From: DATFJC01 sp964528795
GTDB taxonomy: Bacteria > Patescibacteriota > Patescibacteriia > UBA2591 > UBA6264
Reading direction: 5' to 3'
Assembly (NCBI GenBank): GCA_964528795.1
Contig: CAZGUY010000003.1
Coordinates: 1-41,555, forward strand
Length of the DNA stretch: 41,555 nt
Shown here: in pieces, positions 15,151 through 24,314 of the stretch
Numbering within the stretch: the first letter of the stretch is position 1
Layout of the letters: each line of letters begins with the position of its first letter
Program-made: the position numbers and the translations under genes
The notes under the pieces: generated by a model
Told to the model about the DNA's origin: nothing
The model's input: only the letters and a program-made list of their open reading frames with translations
Database searches by the model: none

Positions 15151-15184
15151 AAAGCAAGGGGTGAAAATCCCTTGTTTTTATTTT
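15151..15184 (+). terminator. Rho-independent terminator after greA
   Basis: CAAGGG (15155-15160), loop gtgaaaat, CCCTTG (15169-15174), then a T-rich run. Upstream A bases pair with the T-run, so it could also work in reverse. Confidence 0.85.
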
Positions 15185-15228
15185 CCAAGAATGTTAATAT
15201 TAAAATAATAATTAATCTAATATAAATT

Positions 15229-16683
15229 ATGTCTAAAGAAACAAAAGATAGATTTAAAAAATATAAAGATTTAAAAAATAGAGGAATAGATCCTTATCCG
15301 GTTGATACAGACAAAACTCATCGATTAGAAGAAGTAGATAAAAATTTTGAAAAATTAAAGGACCAAAAACTTATTTTAGCAGGTCGGCTTGCTTTAATTA
15401 GGGAGCATGGCAAGATTTGTTTTGCTGACTTAAAAGATGGTAGCGGACAGTTTCAGGTTTGTTTTCAAGAAGACGAATTAGGGGAAGATTCTTATAATTT
15501 ATTTTTAAAAGATGTTGATATTGGTGATTTTATTGAACTTGAAGGGGAACTTTTTAAAACTCGAAGGGGTGAAAAAACCTTAAAAGTTAAAAAATGGCGT
15601 ATTTTATCAAAAGCTATTTTACCCTTACCAGAAAAATGGCATGGTTTAGCTGATATAGAAACTAGATTTAGAAAACGATACTTAGATTTATTATCAAACA
15701 AAGAAACAAGGGAAGTATTTGAAAAAAGAAGTAAGATTGTAACGGAAATAAGAAGGTTTTTAAACAAGAAAGACTTTTTAGAGGTAGATACACCTATTTT
15801 GCAAAATCAAGCCGGTGGAGCCAACGCTAAACCCTTTGTCACCCATCACAACGCTTTAGATATTGATCTTTTTTTAAGAATTGCTCCAGAACTTTATTTA
15901 AAAAGATTAATTGTTGGTGGTTTTGATAGAGTTTATGAGGTGGCAAGATGTTTTAGAAATGAAGGTATTGATCATCAGCACAACCCTGAGTTTACCCAGG
16001 TAGAATTTTATATGGCTTATAAAAATTATAAAGATTTGATGGATTTAACTGAAAAATTATTAAAGCACGTTATAGAATCAATTCAAGATGATTTAAAAGT
16101 TGACTATCAAGGCCAAACTATTGATTTTTCTGGTTCTTATAAAAGAGTTACTTATAGGGAAATAGTTAAAAAGCATGCTGGTATTGATTTAGATAATTAT
16201 GAAACTAAAAAAGAACTAAAAGAAAAAGCAAAAGATTTGGGTATAGAAGTAGAAAAAGAGTGGGGTAAGGATAAAATTATAGATGAAATATTTAAAGAAA
16301 AGGTAAGACCAAATATTGTTGGCCCTACTTTTGTAATGGACTACCCAATTGAACTTTCTCCTTTAGCTAAAAAGAAAAAAGATAATCCAAATTATACTGA
16401 AAGATTCCAGCTTCTAGTTTCTGGTTTAGAGGTTTGTAATGCTTTTTCTGAGTTAAATGACCCATTTGATCAAGAAGAAAGATTTAAAAAGCAGCAAGCT
16501 TTAAGAGATCAAGGGGACGAGGAAGCTCAAAAACTAGACAAAGACTTTTTAGAAGCACTTAAATATGGTATGCCCCCTACAGCTGGTGAAGGTATTGGAA
16601 TTGATCGTTTAGTTTCAATTTTAACAAATAAGAAAAATATTAAAGAGGTTATTCTTTTTCCAACAATGCGTTCAAAAGATTAA
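15229..16683 (+). CDS. lysS: Lysyl-tRNA synthetase, class II
   Basis: 484 residues. An N-terminal OB-fold anticodon domain (LILAGRLALIREHGKICFADL) is followed by the class IIb catalytic core. Motif 1 is near FLEVDTPIL, motif 2 covers RVYEVARCFRNEGIDHQHNPEF, and motif 3 is GEGIGIDRLVSIL. It attaches Lys to tRNA-Lys, which must be in high demand given the lysine-rich proteome seen here. It is first in a lysS-serS-recJ-rnhA run with spacings of 11, 24 and 4 bases. Confidence 0.97.
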   Translation: MSKETKDRFKKYKDLKNRGIDPYPVDTDKTHRLEEVDKNFEKLKDQKLILAGRLALIREHGKICFADLKDGSGQFQVCFQEDELGEDSYNLFLKDVDIGDFIELEGELFKTRRGEKTLKVKKWRILSKAILPLPEKWHGLADIETRFRKRYLDLLSNKETREVFEKRSKIVTEIRRFLNKKDFLEVDTPILQNQAGGANAKPFVTHHNALDIDLFLRIAPELYLKRLIVGGFDRVYEVARCFRNEGIDHQHNPEFTQVEFYMAYKNYKDLMDLTEKLLKHVIESIQDDLKVDYQGQTIDFSGSYKRVTYREIVKKHAGIDLDNYETKKELKEKAKDLGIEVEKEWGKDKIIDEIFKEKVRPNIVGPTFVMDYPIELSPLAKKKKDNPNYTERFQLLVSGLEVCNAFSELNDPFDQEERFKKQQALRDQGDEEAQKLDKDFLEALKYGMPPTAGEGIGIDRLVSILTNKKNIKEVILFPTMRSKD

Positions 16684-16694
16684 TTTAAAATTTT

Positions 16695-17957
16695 ATGGTA
16701 GATATAAATTATATTAGGGAAAACCCTAAAAAAATAAAAAAAGCTTGTCAGGCAAAAGGAGTTGAAGTGGATATTGATAAGTTGCTTGATTTGGACAAAA
16801 AAAGAAGAAAATTGATTCAAAAAAAACAAAAAATAGAATCTAAACAAAATGATCTATCTCAGAAAATTCCCAATCTTGATGACAAAGAAAAAAAAGAAGT
16901 TATTAAAAAAGCAAGAAAGTTATCAGAAAAAGTAGACAAAAAACAAGGTAAGCTAAATAAAGTTAAAGAAGATTTTTATTCTATTTTAAGGCGTGTTCCA
17001 AATCCTGCTTTTGATGAAGTTAAGGTAGGGGAGGACGAGTCAGGAAATGAAATCATTGAAGAACATGGTCAAATTCCAGATTTTAACTTTAAACCCAAAA
17101 GTCATCTTGAATTAGGGGAAGCTTTGGATATTATTGATACTAAAAGAGCAGCTAAAGTTTCTGGAAGTAGGTTTGGTTATTTAAAAAATGAAGCTGCTAT
17201 TTTAGAATGCGCTTTAGTAAGATATGGTTTGGATATTTTAACAAAACACGATTTTTCACCTGTTGTTCCTCCAGTTATGATTAAAAAGGAATCTATGGGG
17301 GCAATGGGGTATTTAGAAAGAGGGGAAGAAGAAATATATCAAACTAAAAGAGACAATTTATATTTAGTTGGTACTTCTGAACAATCAATTGGTCCTATGC
17401 ATATGAATGAGGTTATAGAAAGACAGGATTTCCCTTTACGTTACAGCAGTTTTTCAAGTTGCTTTCGAAGAGAAGCCGGCTCTTATGGTAAGGACGTGAA
17501 AGGTATTTTAAGGGTTCATCAGTTTGATAAAATGGAAATGTTTGTTTTTAGTTTGCCAGAAAATTCTAAAAAAGAGCACAAAAATTTACTTAATTTAGAA
17601 AAAGAATTAGTTAGTTCCCTTGGTTTACCTTATCAAGTAGAAAAAATGTGCACTGGTGATTTAGGAGATAGTGCTGCTATTAAATATGATATCAAGTGCT
17701 TTTTACCATCTCAAGATCGGTATCGAGAAACACATTCTACTTCTAATTGTACAGATTGGCAAGCTCGTAGATTAAATATTAAATATAGAGATAAAGATGG
17801 TAATTTGCAATATGTCCATACTCTAAATGGGACATTTTTTGCAGTTGGTAGAATGCTTATAGCAATTTTTGAGAATTATCAGCAAAAGGATGGTTCTATA
17901 AAGGTTCCAAAAGTATTGCAAAAGTATGTAGGTTTTAATAAGATTGAGAAAAAATAA
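16695..17957 (+). CDS. serS: Seryl-tRNA synthetase
   Basis: 420 residues. The N-terminal long coiled-coil arm (about residues 25-100, Lys-rich) binds the long variable arm of tRNA-Ser. The class II core shows VGTSEQSIGPMH, motif 2 SSCFRREAGSYGKDVKG and motif 3 FFAVGRMLIAIFENYQ. Motif residues for ATP and Ser binding are kept. It lies 11 bases after lysS and is probably co-transcribed. Confidence 0.97.
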   Translation: MVDINYIRENPKKIKKACQAKGVEVDIDKLLDLDKKRRKLIQKKQKIESKQNDLSQKIPNLDDKEKKEVIKKARKLSEKVDKKQGKLNKVKEDFYSILRRVPNPAFDEVKVGEDESGNEIIEEHGQIPDFNFKPKSHLELGEALDIIDTKRAAKVSGSRFGYLKNEAAILECALVRYGLDILTKHDFSPVVPPVMIKKESMGAMGYLERGEEEIYQTKRDNLYLVGTSEQSIGPMHMNEVIERQDFPLRYSSFSSCFRREAGSYGKDVKGILRVHQFDKMEMFVFSLPENSKKEHKNLLNLEKELVSSLGLPYQVEKMCTGDLGDSAAIKYDIKCFLPSQDRYRETHSTSNCTDWQARRLNIKYRDKDGNLQYVHTLNGTFFAVGRMLIAIFENYQQKDGSIKVPKVLQKYVGFNKIEKK

Positions 17958-17981
17958 ATTTTTTGAAGGATAAATCTAGTT

Positions 17982-19685
17982 ATGGATAAAGTATGGGAAA
18001 TTTCTCCACAAATAGACAAAGAGTTTAAAAATAAATTTCCGGATATAGATCCGGTTGTTTTACAATTACTTTTTAATAGGGGACTAAAAACTAAAAAGGA
18101 TATTAAAAGTTTTTTATCTCCTGATTATAAAAGTGGGCTTCATAGCCCTTTTTTATTTAATGATATGAAAAAGGCTGTTAATAGGATTTATAAAGCCATC
18201 CAAAAAAATGAAAAAGTTGTGATTTGTACTGATTCAGACACAGATGGGGCTACTTCAGGTGCTTTAATGTTTAAAGCTTTAGATAAAATAGGTATTAATG
18301 ATTTAGATATATACACAGCTGATAGGGATAAGGAGGGTTATGGTCTTAATGAGAAAATGATAGATAAGTTTATTAAGCAAAAAATAAGCCTTATTATTAC
18401 TTGTGATAGTGGTATTACAAATTTTTCTGAAATTGAAAAAGCAAAAAAAGCAGGTATAGATACGATTATAACTGACCATCATCAAGAACCTGAAAAATTA
18501 CCTCCTGCCTTTGCAATTTTAAACCCAAAAGTATCTGATGAAAATTACCCCTTTAAATATTTAGCTGGAGTAGGGGTAGCTTTTAAATTAGCCCAATCCC
18601 TTTTGTCAGATGAGCGTTTTAAGGTTGAAGATGGAAAAGTTTTTGAAAAGTGGCTTCTTGACTTAGTTGCCATTGGAACTATAGTTGATCATATGCCAAT
18701 TATTGGAGAAAATAGAAATTTGGTTTATTTTGGTATGATTGTCTTAAATAAAACTCATAATTGTGGCCTTAAAAAATTATTTCAAAATGTTAATTTAGAC
18801 AAAGGTCATATAAAAGCCCAAGATGTTGTTTATAGAATTGGTCCAAGACTAAATGTGCCAGGAAGAATTGGGCATCCCGATGAATCTTTAAAATTACTTT
18901 TATCAGAAGATCCTTTAAAAGCTCGAAAAAAGGTTAAGCGATTAGAAAGGTTAAATAGAAAAAGAAGAAGCTTAGTAAAAAAGAATTTAAAAAAAATTAC
19001 TAAAAGACTTGGTGAAGATCCTGAAAGAAAAATAATAGCAGTAGAGGAAAAATTAAAATCAGGTCTTTTAGGCCTTTTGGCAATGCGATTGGTAGAATAT
19101 TATAATCGACCAGCTATTGTTTTATCTCCTAAAAAGGATAAAATAAAAGGGTCAGGCCGTTCACCAGATAATTTTAACTTTTTAAAAGCTATTAAAAATA
19201 TTGATCAAAAGTATTTCTTTAATATTGGTGGACACAAACAAGCTTTAGGTTTTACTTTAAAACCCGATTTTTTAAAGGAATTTAAAAAAAGTCTTAAAAA
19301 CAAAGAAGATTTATTAGATGAAAAGGAAGAACCTAAATTAAAGGTTGATGCTAAAATAAATTTAGAACAAATTAATTGGAATCTTGTTGATCAAATATCT
19401 AAATTAAAACCCTTTGGAGTTAAAAACCCAGAACCTTTATTTGTTACTAAAGATTTACATCTTTCAAGCTTTAAAAAGGTTGGTAAAAATGGTAATCACA
19501 ACCGCTTACTTGTTAAAGACCATCAAAACGGAGATTTTGGTAAAATGATTTATTTTGGTTCGTCTCAAACTATGAAAGATTATAATAATGGAGACAAGGT
19601 TGATGTGGCTTTTAGGTTAGGGACTAATATTTGGAATGGGAGAAAAGAAATTCAAATGACAGTGGTTGATATTAAAAAAGCATAA
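17982..19685 (+). CDS. recJ: Single-strand-specific 5'-3' exonuclease RecJ
   Basis: 567 residues of the DHH superfamily. DSDTDGATSGA (motif I), ITCDSGI and TDHHQEP (DHH motif) bind the catalytic metals. The DHHA1 region has SGRSPDNFN and NIGGHKQALGFTL, and the OB-fold end follows. RecJ degrades single-stranded DNA in recombination and mismatch or base-excision repair. A GAAGGA about 13 bases before the ATG is one of the few Shine-Dalgarno-like sequences in the window. rnhA follows after 4 bases. Confidence 0.95.
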   Translation: MDKVWEISPQIDKEFKNKFPDIDPVVLQLLFNRGLKTKKDIKSFLSPDYKSGLHSPFLFNDMKKAVNRIYKAIQKNEKVVICTDSDTDGATSGALMFKALDKIGINDLDIYTADRDKEGYGLNEKMIDKFIKQKISLIITCDSGITNFSEIEKAKKAGIDTIITDHHQEPEKLPPAFAILNPKVSDENYPFKYLAGVGVAFKLAQSLLSDERFKVEDGKVFEKWLLDLVAIGTIVDHMPIIGENRNLVYFGMIVLNKTHNCGLKKLFQNVNLDKGHIKAQDVVYRIGPRLNVPGRIGHPDESLKLLLSEDPLKARKKVKRLERLNRKRRSLVKKNLKKITKRLGEDPERKIIAVEEKLKSGLLGLLAMRLVEYYNRPAIVLSPKKDKIKGSGRSPDNFNFLKAIKNIDQKYFFNIGGHKQALGFTLKPDFLKEFKKSLKNKEDLLDEKEEPKLKVDAKINLEQINWNLVDQISKLKPFGVKNPEPLFVTKDLHLSSFKKVGKNGNHNRLLVKDHQNGDFGKMIYFGSSQTMKDYNNGDKVDVAFRLGTNIWNGRKEIQMTVVDIKKA

Positions 19686-19689
19686 TTTT

Positions 19690-20097
19690 ATGAAATTAAA
19701 AGTTTATACAGATGGTGGCTCTCGTGGCAATCCTGGTCCAGGTGGATTAGGGGTGGTTTTATTTAATGAAAAAGATAAAGTAGTTGGTAAATATAAAAAG
19801 TTTTTAGGTAAAGTAACAAACAATGAAGCAGAATATGCTGGTATTTTATACGGTCTTAAAAAAGCCAAAAAGCAAGGAGCTGATAAGGTAGACATGTATA
19901 TGGACAGTTTATTAGCTCAAAAACAATTAAATGGTGAGTATAAGATTAAAGATAAGAATTTAGGGAAATATTTTGTTAAAATTTGGAATTTAAAACATTC
20001 TTTTTCAAAAGTAAGATTTTTTCACATACCAAGAGAAAAAAACCAATTAGCAGATAATCTTGTTAATAAAGCGATTGATAAGGGATTAGAGTCTTGA
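19690..20097 (+). CDS. rnhA: Ribonuclease H type 1
   Basis: 135 residues from ATG 19690. A longer ORF from 19666 would overlap recJ and add eight non-family residues, so I prefer the internal start. The catalytic acids are Asp8 (VYTDGGSRGNPG), Glu48 (TNNEAEY), Asp72 (MYMDSLL) and an Asp in QLADNLVNKA. It cleaves RNA in RNA-DNA hybrids. The protein is short and lacks the basic protrusion of the E. coli enzyme, like many small bacterial RNases HI. Its TGA stop lies inside the rnpB -35 box. Confidence 0.92.
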   Translation: MKLKVYTDGGSRGNPGPGGLGVVLFNEKDKVVGKYKKFLGKVTNNEAEYAGILYGLKKAKKQGADKVDMYMDSLLAQKQLNGEYKIKDKNLGKYFVKIWNLKHSFSKVRFFHIPREKNQLADNLVNKAIDKGLES

Positions 20098-20121
20098 CAA
20101 ATTAAAAATATATGTTATTAT
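20094..20121 (+). promoter_or_regulatory. Promoter for rnpB
   Basis: Consensus TTGACA (20094-20099), spacer of 16, TATTAT (20116-20121) preceded by TGT (extended -10). The predicted start, about 20128-20130, coincides with the 5' end of the RNase P RNA. The -35 box contains the rnhA stop codon. Confidence 0.85.
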
Positions 20122-20129
20122 TCTAATAA

Positions 20130-20452
20130 AGACCAGATAGTCGCCCTTTATTTATTTAAAGATAAGGGGAGGAAAGTCCGAGCACTCCCTGTGATTACAC
20201 AGGAGCAGGTAGCGGGTAACGCCCGTCGCGATTCATTCGTAGAGGTGCGAACAGAAACGCTTTTCCTTGAAAAGGGAAAAGGATCCTTTAAGGATTATCC
20301 TTTATGGAAACATAAAGGTTGAAACGGCTAAACCCTTACCTGAGTGAAAGACCAAACTTTGGTAGGTCGTTTGAGCTTATTGGTAACAATAAGCCTAGAT
20401 AAATGACTATCACCGCTTTTAAGGTGGTAACAGAATTCGGCTTATGGTCTAT
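20130..20452 (+). ncRNA. rnpB: RNase P RNA (bacterial type A-like)
   Basis: This is the catalytic RNA that matures tRNA 5' ends. Conserved blocks are in order: GAGGAAAGTCCG (20169-20180), the AGCGGGTAACGCCCG stem, GGTGCGAACAGAAA, GAAACGGC, GAGTGAAAGACC, AGATAAATGACTATCACC and ACAGAATTCGGCTTA (20430-20444). Ends were set by the P1 pairing of GACCA (20131-20135) with TGGTC (20445-20449). It has its own promoter and terminator, and fills most of the 431-base space between rnhA and the next gene. Confidence 0.95.
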
Positions 20453-20457
20453 ATTGT

Positions 20458-20491
20458 GGGGATTGCAATTTAATTATTGCAATCCCCTTTT
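20458..20491 (+). terminator. Terminator of rnpB
   Basis: Perfect 12-bp stem: GGGGATTGCAAT (20458-20469), loop of 6, ATTGCAATCCCC (20476-20487), followed by TTTT. Confidence 0.92.
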
Positions 20492-20504
20492 AATTTGATA
20501 TAAT
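20477..20504 (+). promoter_or_regulatory. Promoter for the sugar transferase gene
   Basis: TTGCAA (20477-20482), spacer of 16, TATAAT (20499-20504) with TGA before it (extended -10). The -35 box lies in the 3' arm of the rnpB terminator. The predicted transcript starts about 18 bases before the ATG at 20529. Confidence 0.6.
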
Positions 20505-20528
20505 ATAGATGTTATATAGTTGTTAAAT

Positions 20529-21908
20529 ATGAGCAAGAAATTTAAACTTTTATTTTCCACATTAAATATACCAGTTGATTTTATAATGCTAGTTTTAGCT
20601 GGTATGTTTGTGTATTATCTTCGTTTTAATATTTTGGCTTCTACTTTAGAAATTGTTTATAAAATACCATTTTCAAAATATATTATATACATTCTTGTAA
20701 TTAGTGCTGCTTGGCTTTTAATTTTTGCCTTAAGTGGTTTATATACTTTAAGTGACGATCGTACTTTTTCAAAGGAGTTTTTAAAGACCTTTTGGGCCTG
20801 TACGATTGGAACTATGTTGATTATATTTATAATCTTTTTAGCTCGTCAGCCCTTTTCATCCCGATTTATTATTTTAGCGGGCTGGGGAACAGGTTTCGTT
20901 TTTGTGACTATAGGAAGGGGTATTATTCATGCTATAGAGCTTTATTGTTATAAAAGAGATATAGGTTTAGAAAATGTAGTAGTAGTTGGAAGGTCAAAGT
21001 CGGCCCAAGAAATAGTTGAGTATATTAAAAAAAACAAGGGCTCAAGTTATAAATTATTAGATCATTCTCAAACTATTGAGGAAGCTATAGAAAAATGGCA
21101 AGAAAAATCCCACCGGATAAGACATATTATTTTAGCTGATACTGACTTATCAAAAGATAGGATGTCTAAATTACTAGGGTTTTGTAATGAACACCAAATT
21201 ACTTTTAGGTATATGACAGATAATTTTGATGCATTATATAAAAATATTAGAGTTGAAACTTTAGCTGGTTCTCCAATTGTTGTAGTAGGTAAAACTTCTC
21301 TTTTAGGATGGGGGAGAGTAGTAAAAAGATCTCTTGATATTCTAGGGGCAATTTTTGGTCTTATTGTCTTATCACCCCTTTTTCTTATTTTGCCAGTTTT
21401 GATCAAATTAGACTCTAAAGGGCCTATTTTTGTTGAATTAAAAAGGGTAGGTCAAAGAGGGGAAATATTTAATTTATACAAATTTAGATCTATGGTAGAA
21501 AATGCCCATGAAATGAAAGAAAAATTAAAAGATTTAAATGAGAGAGAAGGACCACTTTTTAAAATAAAAGATGACCCACGGGTTACTAAGATGGGTAAAT
21601 TTTTAAGAAAAACTAGCTTAGACGAGATCCCTCAATTTTTAAATGTTTTAAAAGGTGATATGAGTTTAGTTGGACCAAGACCCCATGAACCAGGCGAAGT
21701 AGCTAAATATGAAAGAGAACATAAACAATTACTAACTATTCGACCTGGCATGACTGGTTTGGCTCAAATTTCTGGTCGTTCAGAACTTTCATTTAAAGAA
21801 GAATCAAAGTTAGATATTTATTATATTGAAAATTGGTCAATATGGCAGGATATGCGTATAATAATTAAAACAATCCCTGTAGTATTATTAGAAAAAAATG
21901 TAGCTTAA
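20529..21908 (+). CDS. Polyprenyl-phosphate glycosylphosphotransferase (bacterial sugar transferase)
   Basis: 459 residues from ATG 20529; an upstream TTG at 20520 is possible but unnecessary. Four N-terminal hydrophobic segments are followed by a Rossmann-like CoA-binding-type domain (ENVVVVGRSKSAQEI) and another membrane-entering helix (LDILGAIFGLIVLSPLFLI). The catalytic domain has YKFRSMVENA, the acidic pair in LRKTSLDEIPQF, and SLVGPRPHEPGE. Such enzymes load a sugar-1-phosphate onto undecaprenyl phosphate, the first step of exopolysaccharide or O-antigen-like synthesis. The sugar is unknown. gatB follows after 6 bases. Confidence 0.93.
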   Translation: MSKKFKLLFSTLNIPVDFIMLVLAGMFVYYLRFNILASTLEIVYKIPFSKYIIYILVISAAWLLIFALSGLYTLSDDRTFSKEFLKTFWACTIGTMLIIFIIFLARQPFSSRFIILAGWGTGFVFVTIGRGIIHAIELYCYKRDIGLENVVVVGRSKSAQEIVEYIKKNKGSSYKLLDHSQTIEEAIEKWQEKSHRIRHIILADTDLSKDRMSKLLGFCNEHQITFRYMTDNFDALYKNIRVETLAGSPIVVVGKTSLLGWGRVVKRSLDILGAIFGLIVLSPLFLILPVLIKLDSKGPIFVELKRVGQRGEIFNLYKFRSMVENAHEMKEKLKDLNEREGPLFKIKDDPRVTKMGKFLRKTSLDEIPQFLNVLKGDMSLVGPRPHEPGEVAKYEREHKQLLTIRPGMTGLAQISGRSELSFKEESKLDIYYIENWSIWQDMRIIIKTIPVVLLEKNVA

Positions 21909-21914
21909 ATTTTT

Positions 21915-23378
21915 ATGGAATTTAAAACAATTATTGGTTTAGAAATTCATTTAGAATTAAATACAAAATCAAAACTTTTTTGTGATTGTCTTAATAAAGA
22001 TTCTGATACTCCCAATGTTAATATTTGTCCTGTTTGTATGGGGCATCCTGGTACCTTACCTGTTTTAAACAAAAAAGCAATTCATTATATTCTTCAGTTA
22101 GGCTTAGCTTTAAATGGAAAGGTTAATAAAAGGGTTAATTTTGATAGAAAAAATTATTTTTACCCTGACCTACCAAAAGGATATCAAATTAGTCAATATG
22201 GTTTCCCCTTTATTGAATCAGGCAAGTTGATTTTAAAAAATAATAAAATAGAACTTGAGAGAATACATTTAGAAGAAGACACAGCTAAAATATTCCATAA
22301 AAAAGATAAACTCCTTTTAGATTTTAATAGAGCTGGAGTACCTTTAATTGAGCTTGTTACTAAGCCAGTTATAGATTCTCCTAAAACCGCTAAGAGTTTT
22401 TTAAAAGAATTACAAAGAATAGTCCGTTATTTAGAAATATCTAATGCTGATATGGAAAAGGGACAAATGAGATGCGATGCTAATATATCGCTCCAGCCAA
22501 AAAAATCTTTTAAACATTTTCCAAAGACTGAGATTAAAAATTTAAATTCTTTTAAATCAGTAGAAAAAGCTCTAAATTTTGAAATTAAAAGACAAAAAAA
22601 GATTTGGAAAAAAGGAGAAACTCCTAAGCAAGCAACTAGGGGGTGGGACGAAGATAAACAAAAAACAGTTCTTCAAAGAACTAAAGAAGCTGCAAAAGAT
22701 TATCGTTATTTCCCTGAACCAGATTTACCACCGGTTGATATTGAGAAGATGGGTGTTAATTTAAAAGAAATAAAATCTGATTTACCAGAATTACCAGAAG
22801 CAAAAAGAAAAAGGTTTATTCAAGAATATGATATTAGGCCTGAGGATGCTGTTATATTAATTGAAAAGAAAAATTTGGCCCATTATACAGAAAAGGTAAT
22901 TTCTGAGCTTAAAGCTTGGCTTATCTCCTTAGAAACGGTAGAAGGTAGTGAAAAGCAGGTCTGGGACAAGGGTAAGAAAAAATTAACTAAATTAGTTTCA
23001 AATTGGCTTATAAATCATTTATTAACTGAAAAATTAGAATTTAATATTACACCTGAAAATTTTGCTGAATTTATTATATTTATATATGAAAAGACCACTC
23101 CTAATAACTTAGCAGCCAAGATTTTAAAAATAATGGATTCAACTGGTAAAGATATTGATACTGTTTTAGAGGAGCGCGACCTTGAGTCAAGCGATAAAGA
23201 GTCTTTAGAGGGCTGGGTTGAACAAGTAATCAATGAAAATCCCAAGGTGGTTGAAAAATATAAAAATGGCCAAGAAAATGTTATAAAATTCTTAATTGGC
23301 CAGATAATGAAAAAATCTCAGGGAAAAGCTGACCCTGAGTTGGTAGAAGAATTATTAAAAAAAGAGCTTAATAAATAA
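21915..23378 (+). CDS. gatB: Asp-tRNA(Asn)/Glu-tRNA(Gln) amidotransferase subunit B
   Basis: 487 residues. The catalytic kinase-like domain contains FKTIIGLEIHLELNTKSKLFC, CPVCMGHPGTLP and YFYPDLPKGYQISQY. The C-terminal GatB/Yqey helical domain binds tRNA. It transamidates misacylated Glu-tRNA(Gln) or Asp-tRNA(Asn) with GatA and GatC, neither of which is in this window. A moderately acidic insertion lies around residues 330-360. It converges with miaA, whose stop is 4 bases away. Confidence 0.97.
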   Translation: MEFKTIIGLEIHLELNTKSKLFCDCLNKDSDTPNVNICPVCMGHPGTLPVLNKKAIHYILQLGLALNGKVNKRVNFDRKNYFYPDLPKGYQISQYGFPFIESGKLILKNNKIELERIHLEEDTAKIFHKKDKLLLDFNRAGVPLIELVTKPVIDSPKTAKSFLKELQRIVRYLEISNADMEKGQMRCDANISLQPKKSFKHFPKTEIKNLNSFKSVEKALNFEIKRQKKIWKKGETPKQATRGWDEDKQKTVLQRTKEAAKDYRYFPEPDLPPVDIEKMGVNLKEIKSDLPELPEAKRKRFIQEYDIRPEDAVILIEKKNLAHYTEKVISELKAWLISLETVEGSEKQVWDKGKKKLTKLVSNWLINHLLTEKLEFNITPENFAEFIIFIYEKTTPNNLAAKILKIMDSTGKDIDTVLEERDLESSDKESLEGWVEQVINENPKVVEKYKNGQENVIKFLIGQIMKKSQGKADPELVEELLKKELNK

Positions 23379-23382
23379 TTTT

Positions 23383-24312
23383 TTATTTTTTTAAAAAGTT
23401 TTGGATAAGCTTTTTAGCTTCTTTAAGGGTTTTGATCCAGTTAATATTTTTTTGCTGCTTAAACCATGTTAATTGGCGCCTAGAGTATTGTTTTGTATTG
23501 GTTTTGATATTTTCAATAGCTTTTTCCTTGCTTATTTCATTTTTTAGATAAGGAATGATTTCCTGATAACCAATTGTATTATTTAAAACAATATTATCAT
23601 AACCATATTTTTTAACGAGTTCTTTTACTTCTTTAATTAGACCCAACTTTATCATTTTCTCAACCCGTTTATTTATTTTTTTATCAATTTTTTTCTTGGC
23701 TAGTTTAATTCCTAGTTGAAGGCTTTCAAAATTTGGCTCTTTTTTAGCTCGCGTTTTGGAATAAGGTTTACCCTTTTTAAGACAAACCTCAAGAGCTCTT
23801 ATAACCCGTCTTGGATTTTTTTTATCAACAACCTTATTGGCTTTTGGGTCTAGTTTTTTAAGTCTTTTCCATAAAAATTTTAAGCCCTTTTTCTTTTGAA
23901 TATTTTTTAATTTTTTCCTTAATTTTTTATCAGCAGCTATGCCAGGAAAAGAATAGTTTTCTACTACTGATTTGATATAAAGACCCGTTCCACCTACTAA
24001 AAATGGGGTTTTGTTCCTTTTAAGAATTTCTTTAATTTTTAAAACCGCCTTAGGTTTAAATTGGGCTACGCTAAATTTTTGATCTGGGCTTACAATATTA
24101 ACTAGATAATGGGGGATGCTTTTATAAGTATATAATCCGTTTTGCTTTTTAAGGTCTGGCTTAGCAGTTCCTATATTTAATTCTTTATAAATACTCCTAC
24201 TGTCAGCAGAAATAATTTCTCCCTGAAATTGTTTAGCTAATTTAATAGCTATTTCAGTTTTACCTGAAGCAGTAGGTCCTCCAATAGTAATTAATTTTGG
24301 TAATTTAGACAT
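23383..24312 (-). CDS. miaA: tRNA dimethylallyltransferase MiaA
   Basis: 309 residues. P-loop GPTASGKTEIA, SADSRSIYKELNIGTAKP, LVGGTGLYIKS and the C-terminal RRQLTWFKQQ motif are all present. It transfers a dimethylallyl group to A37 of tRNAs, making the i6A substrate for the MiaB enzyme encoded about 700 bases away. Its ATG is only 2 bases from the divergent PrsW gene. The basic, Lys-rich composition matches the rest of the window. Confidence 0.96.
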   Translation of the reverse strand: MSKLPKLITIGGPTASGKTEIAIKLAKQFQGEIISADSRSIYKELNIGTAKPDLKKQNGLYTYKSIPHYLVNIVSPDQKFSVAQFKPKAVLKIKEILKRNKTPFLVGGTGLYIKSVVENYSFPGIAADKKLRKKLKNIQKKKGLKFLWKRLKKLDPKANKVVDKKNPRRVIRALEVCLKKGKPYSKTRAKKEPNFESLQLGIKLAKKKIDKKINKRVEKMIKLGLIKEVKELVKKYGYDNIVLNNTIGYQEIIPYLKNEISKEKAIENIKTNTKQYSRRQLTWFKQQKNINWIKTLKEAKKLIQNFLKK

Positions 24313-24314
24313 AT

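Noticed and set aside
6377..20097. Recoding of TGA as glycine, as in some CPR lineages
   Set aside because: TGA ends the DUF2304 and rnhA frames at the expected protein lengths, so it is a normal stop.
20098..20528. A 431-base space that might hold a missed protein gene
   Set aside because: It is filled by the RNase P RNA, its promoter and terminator; no protein frame is convincing.
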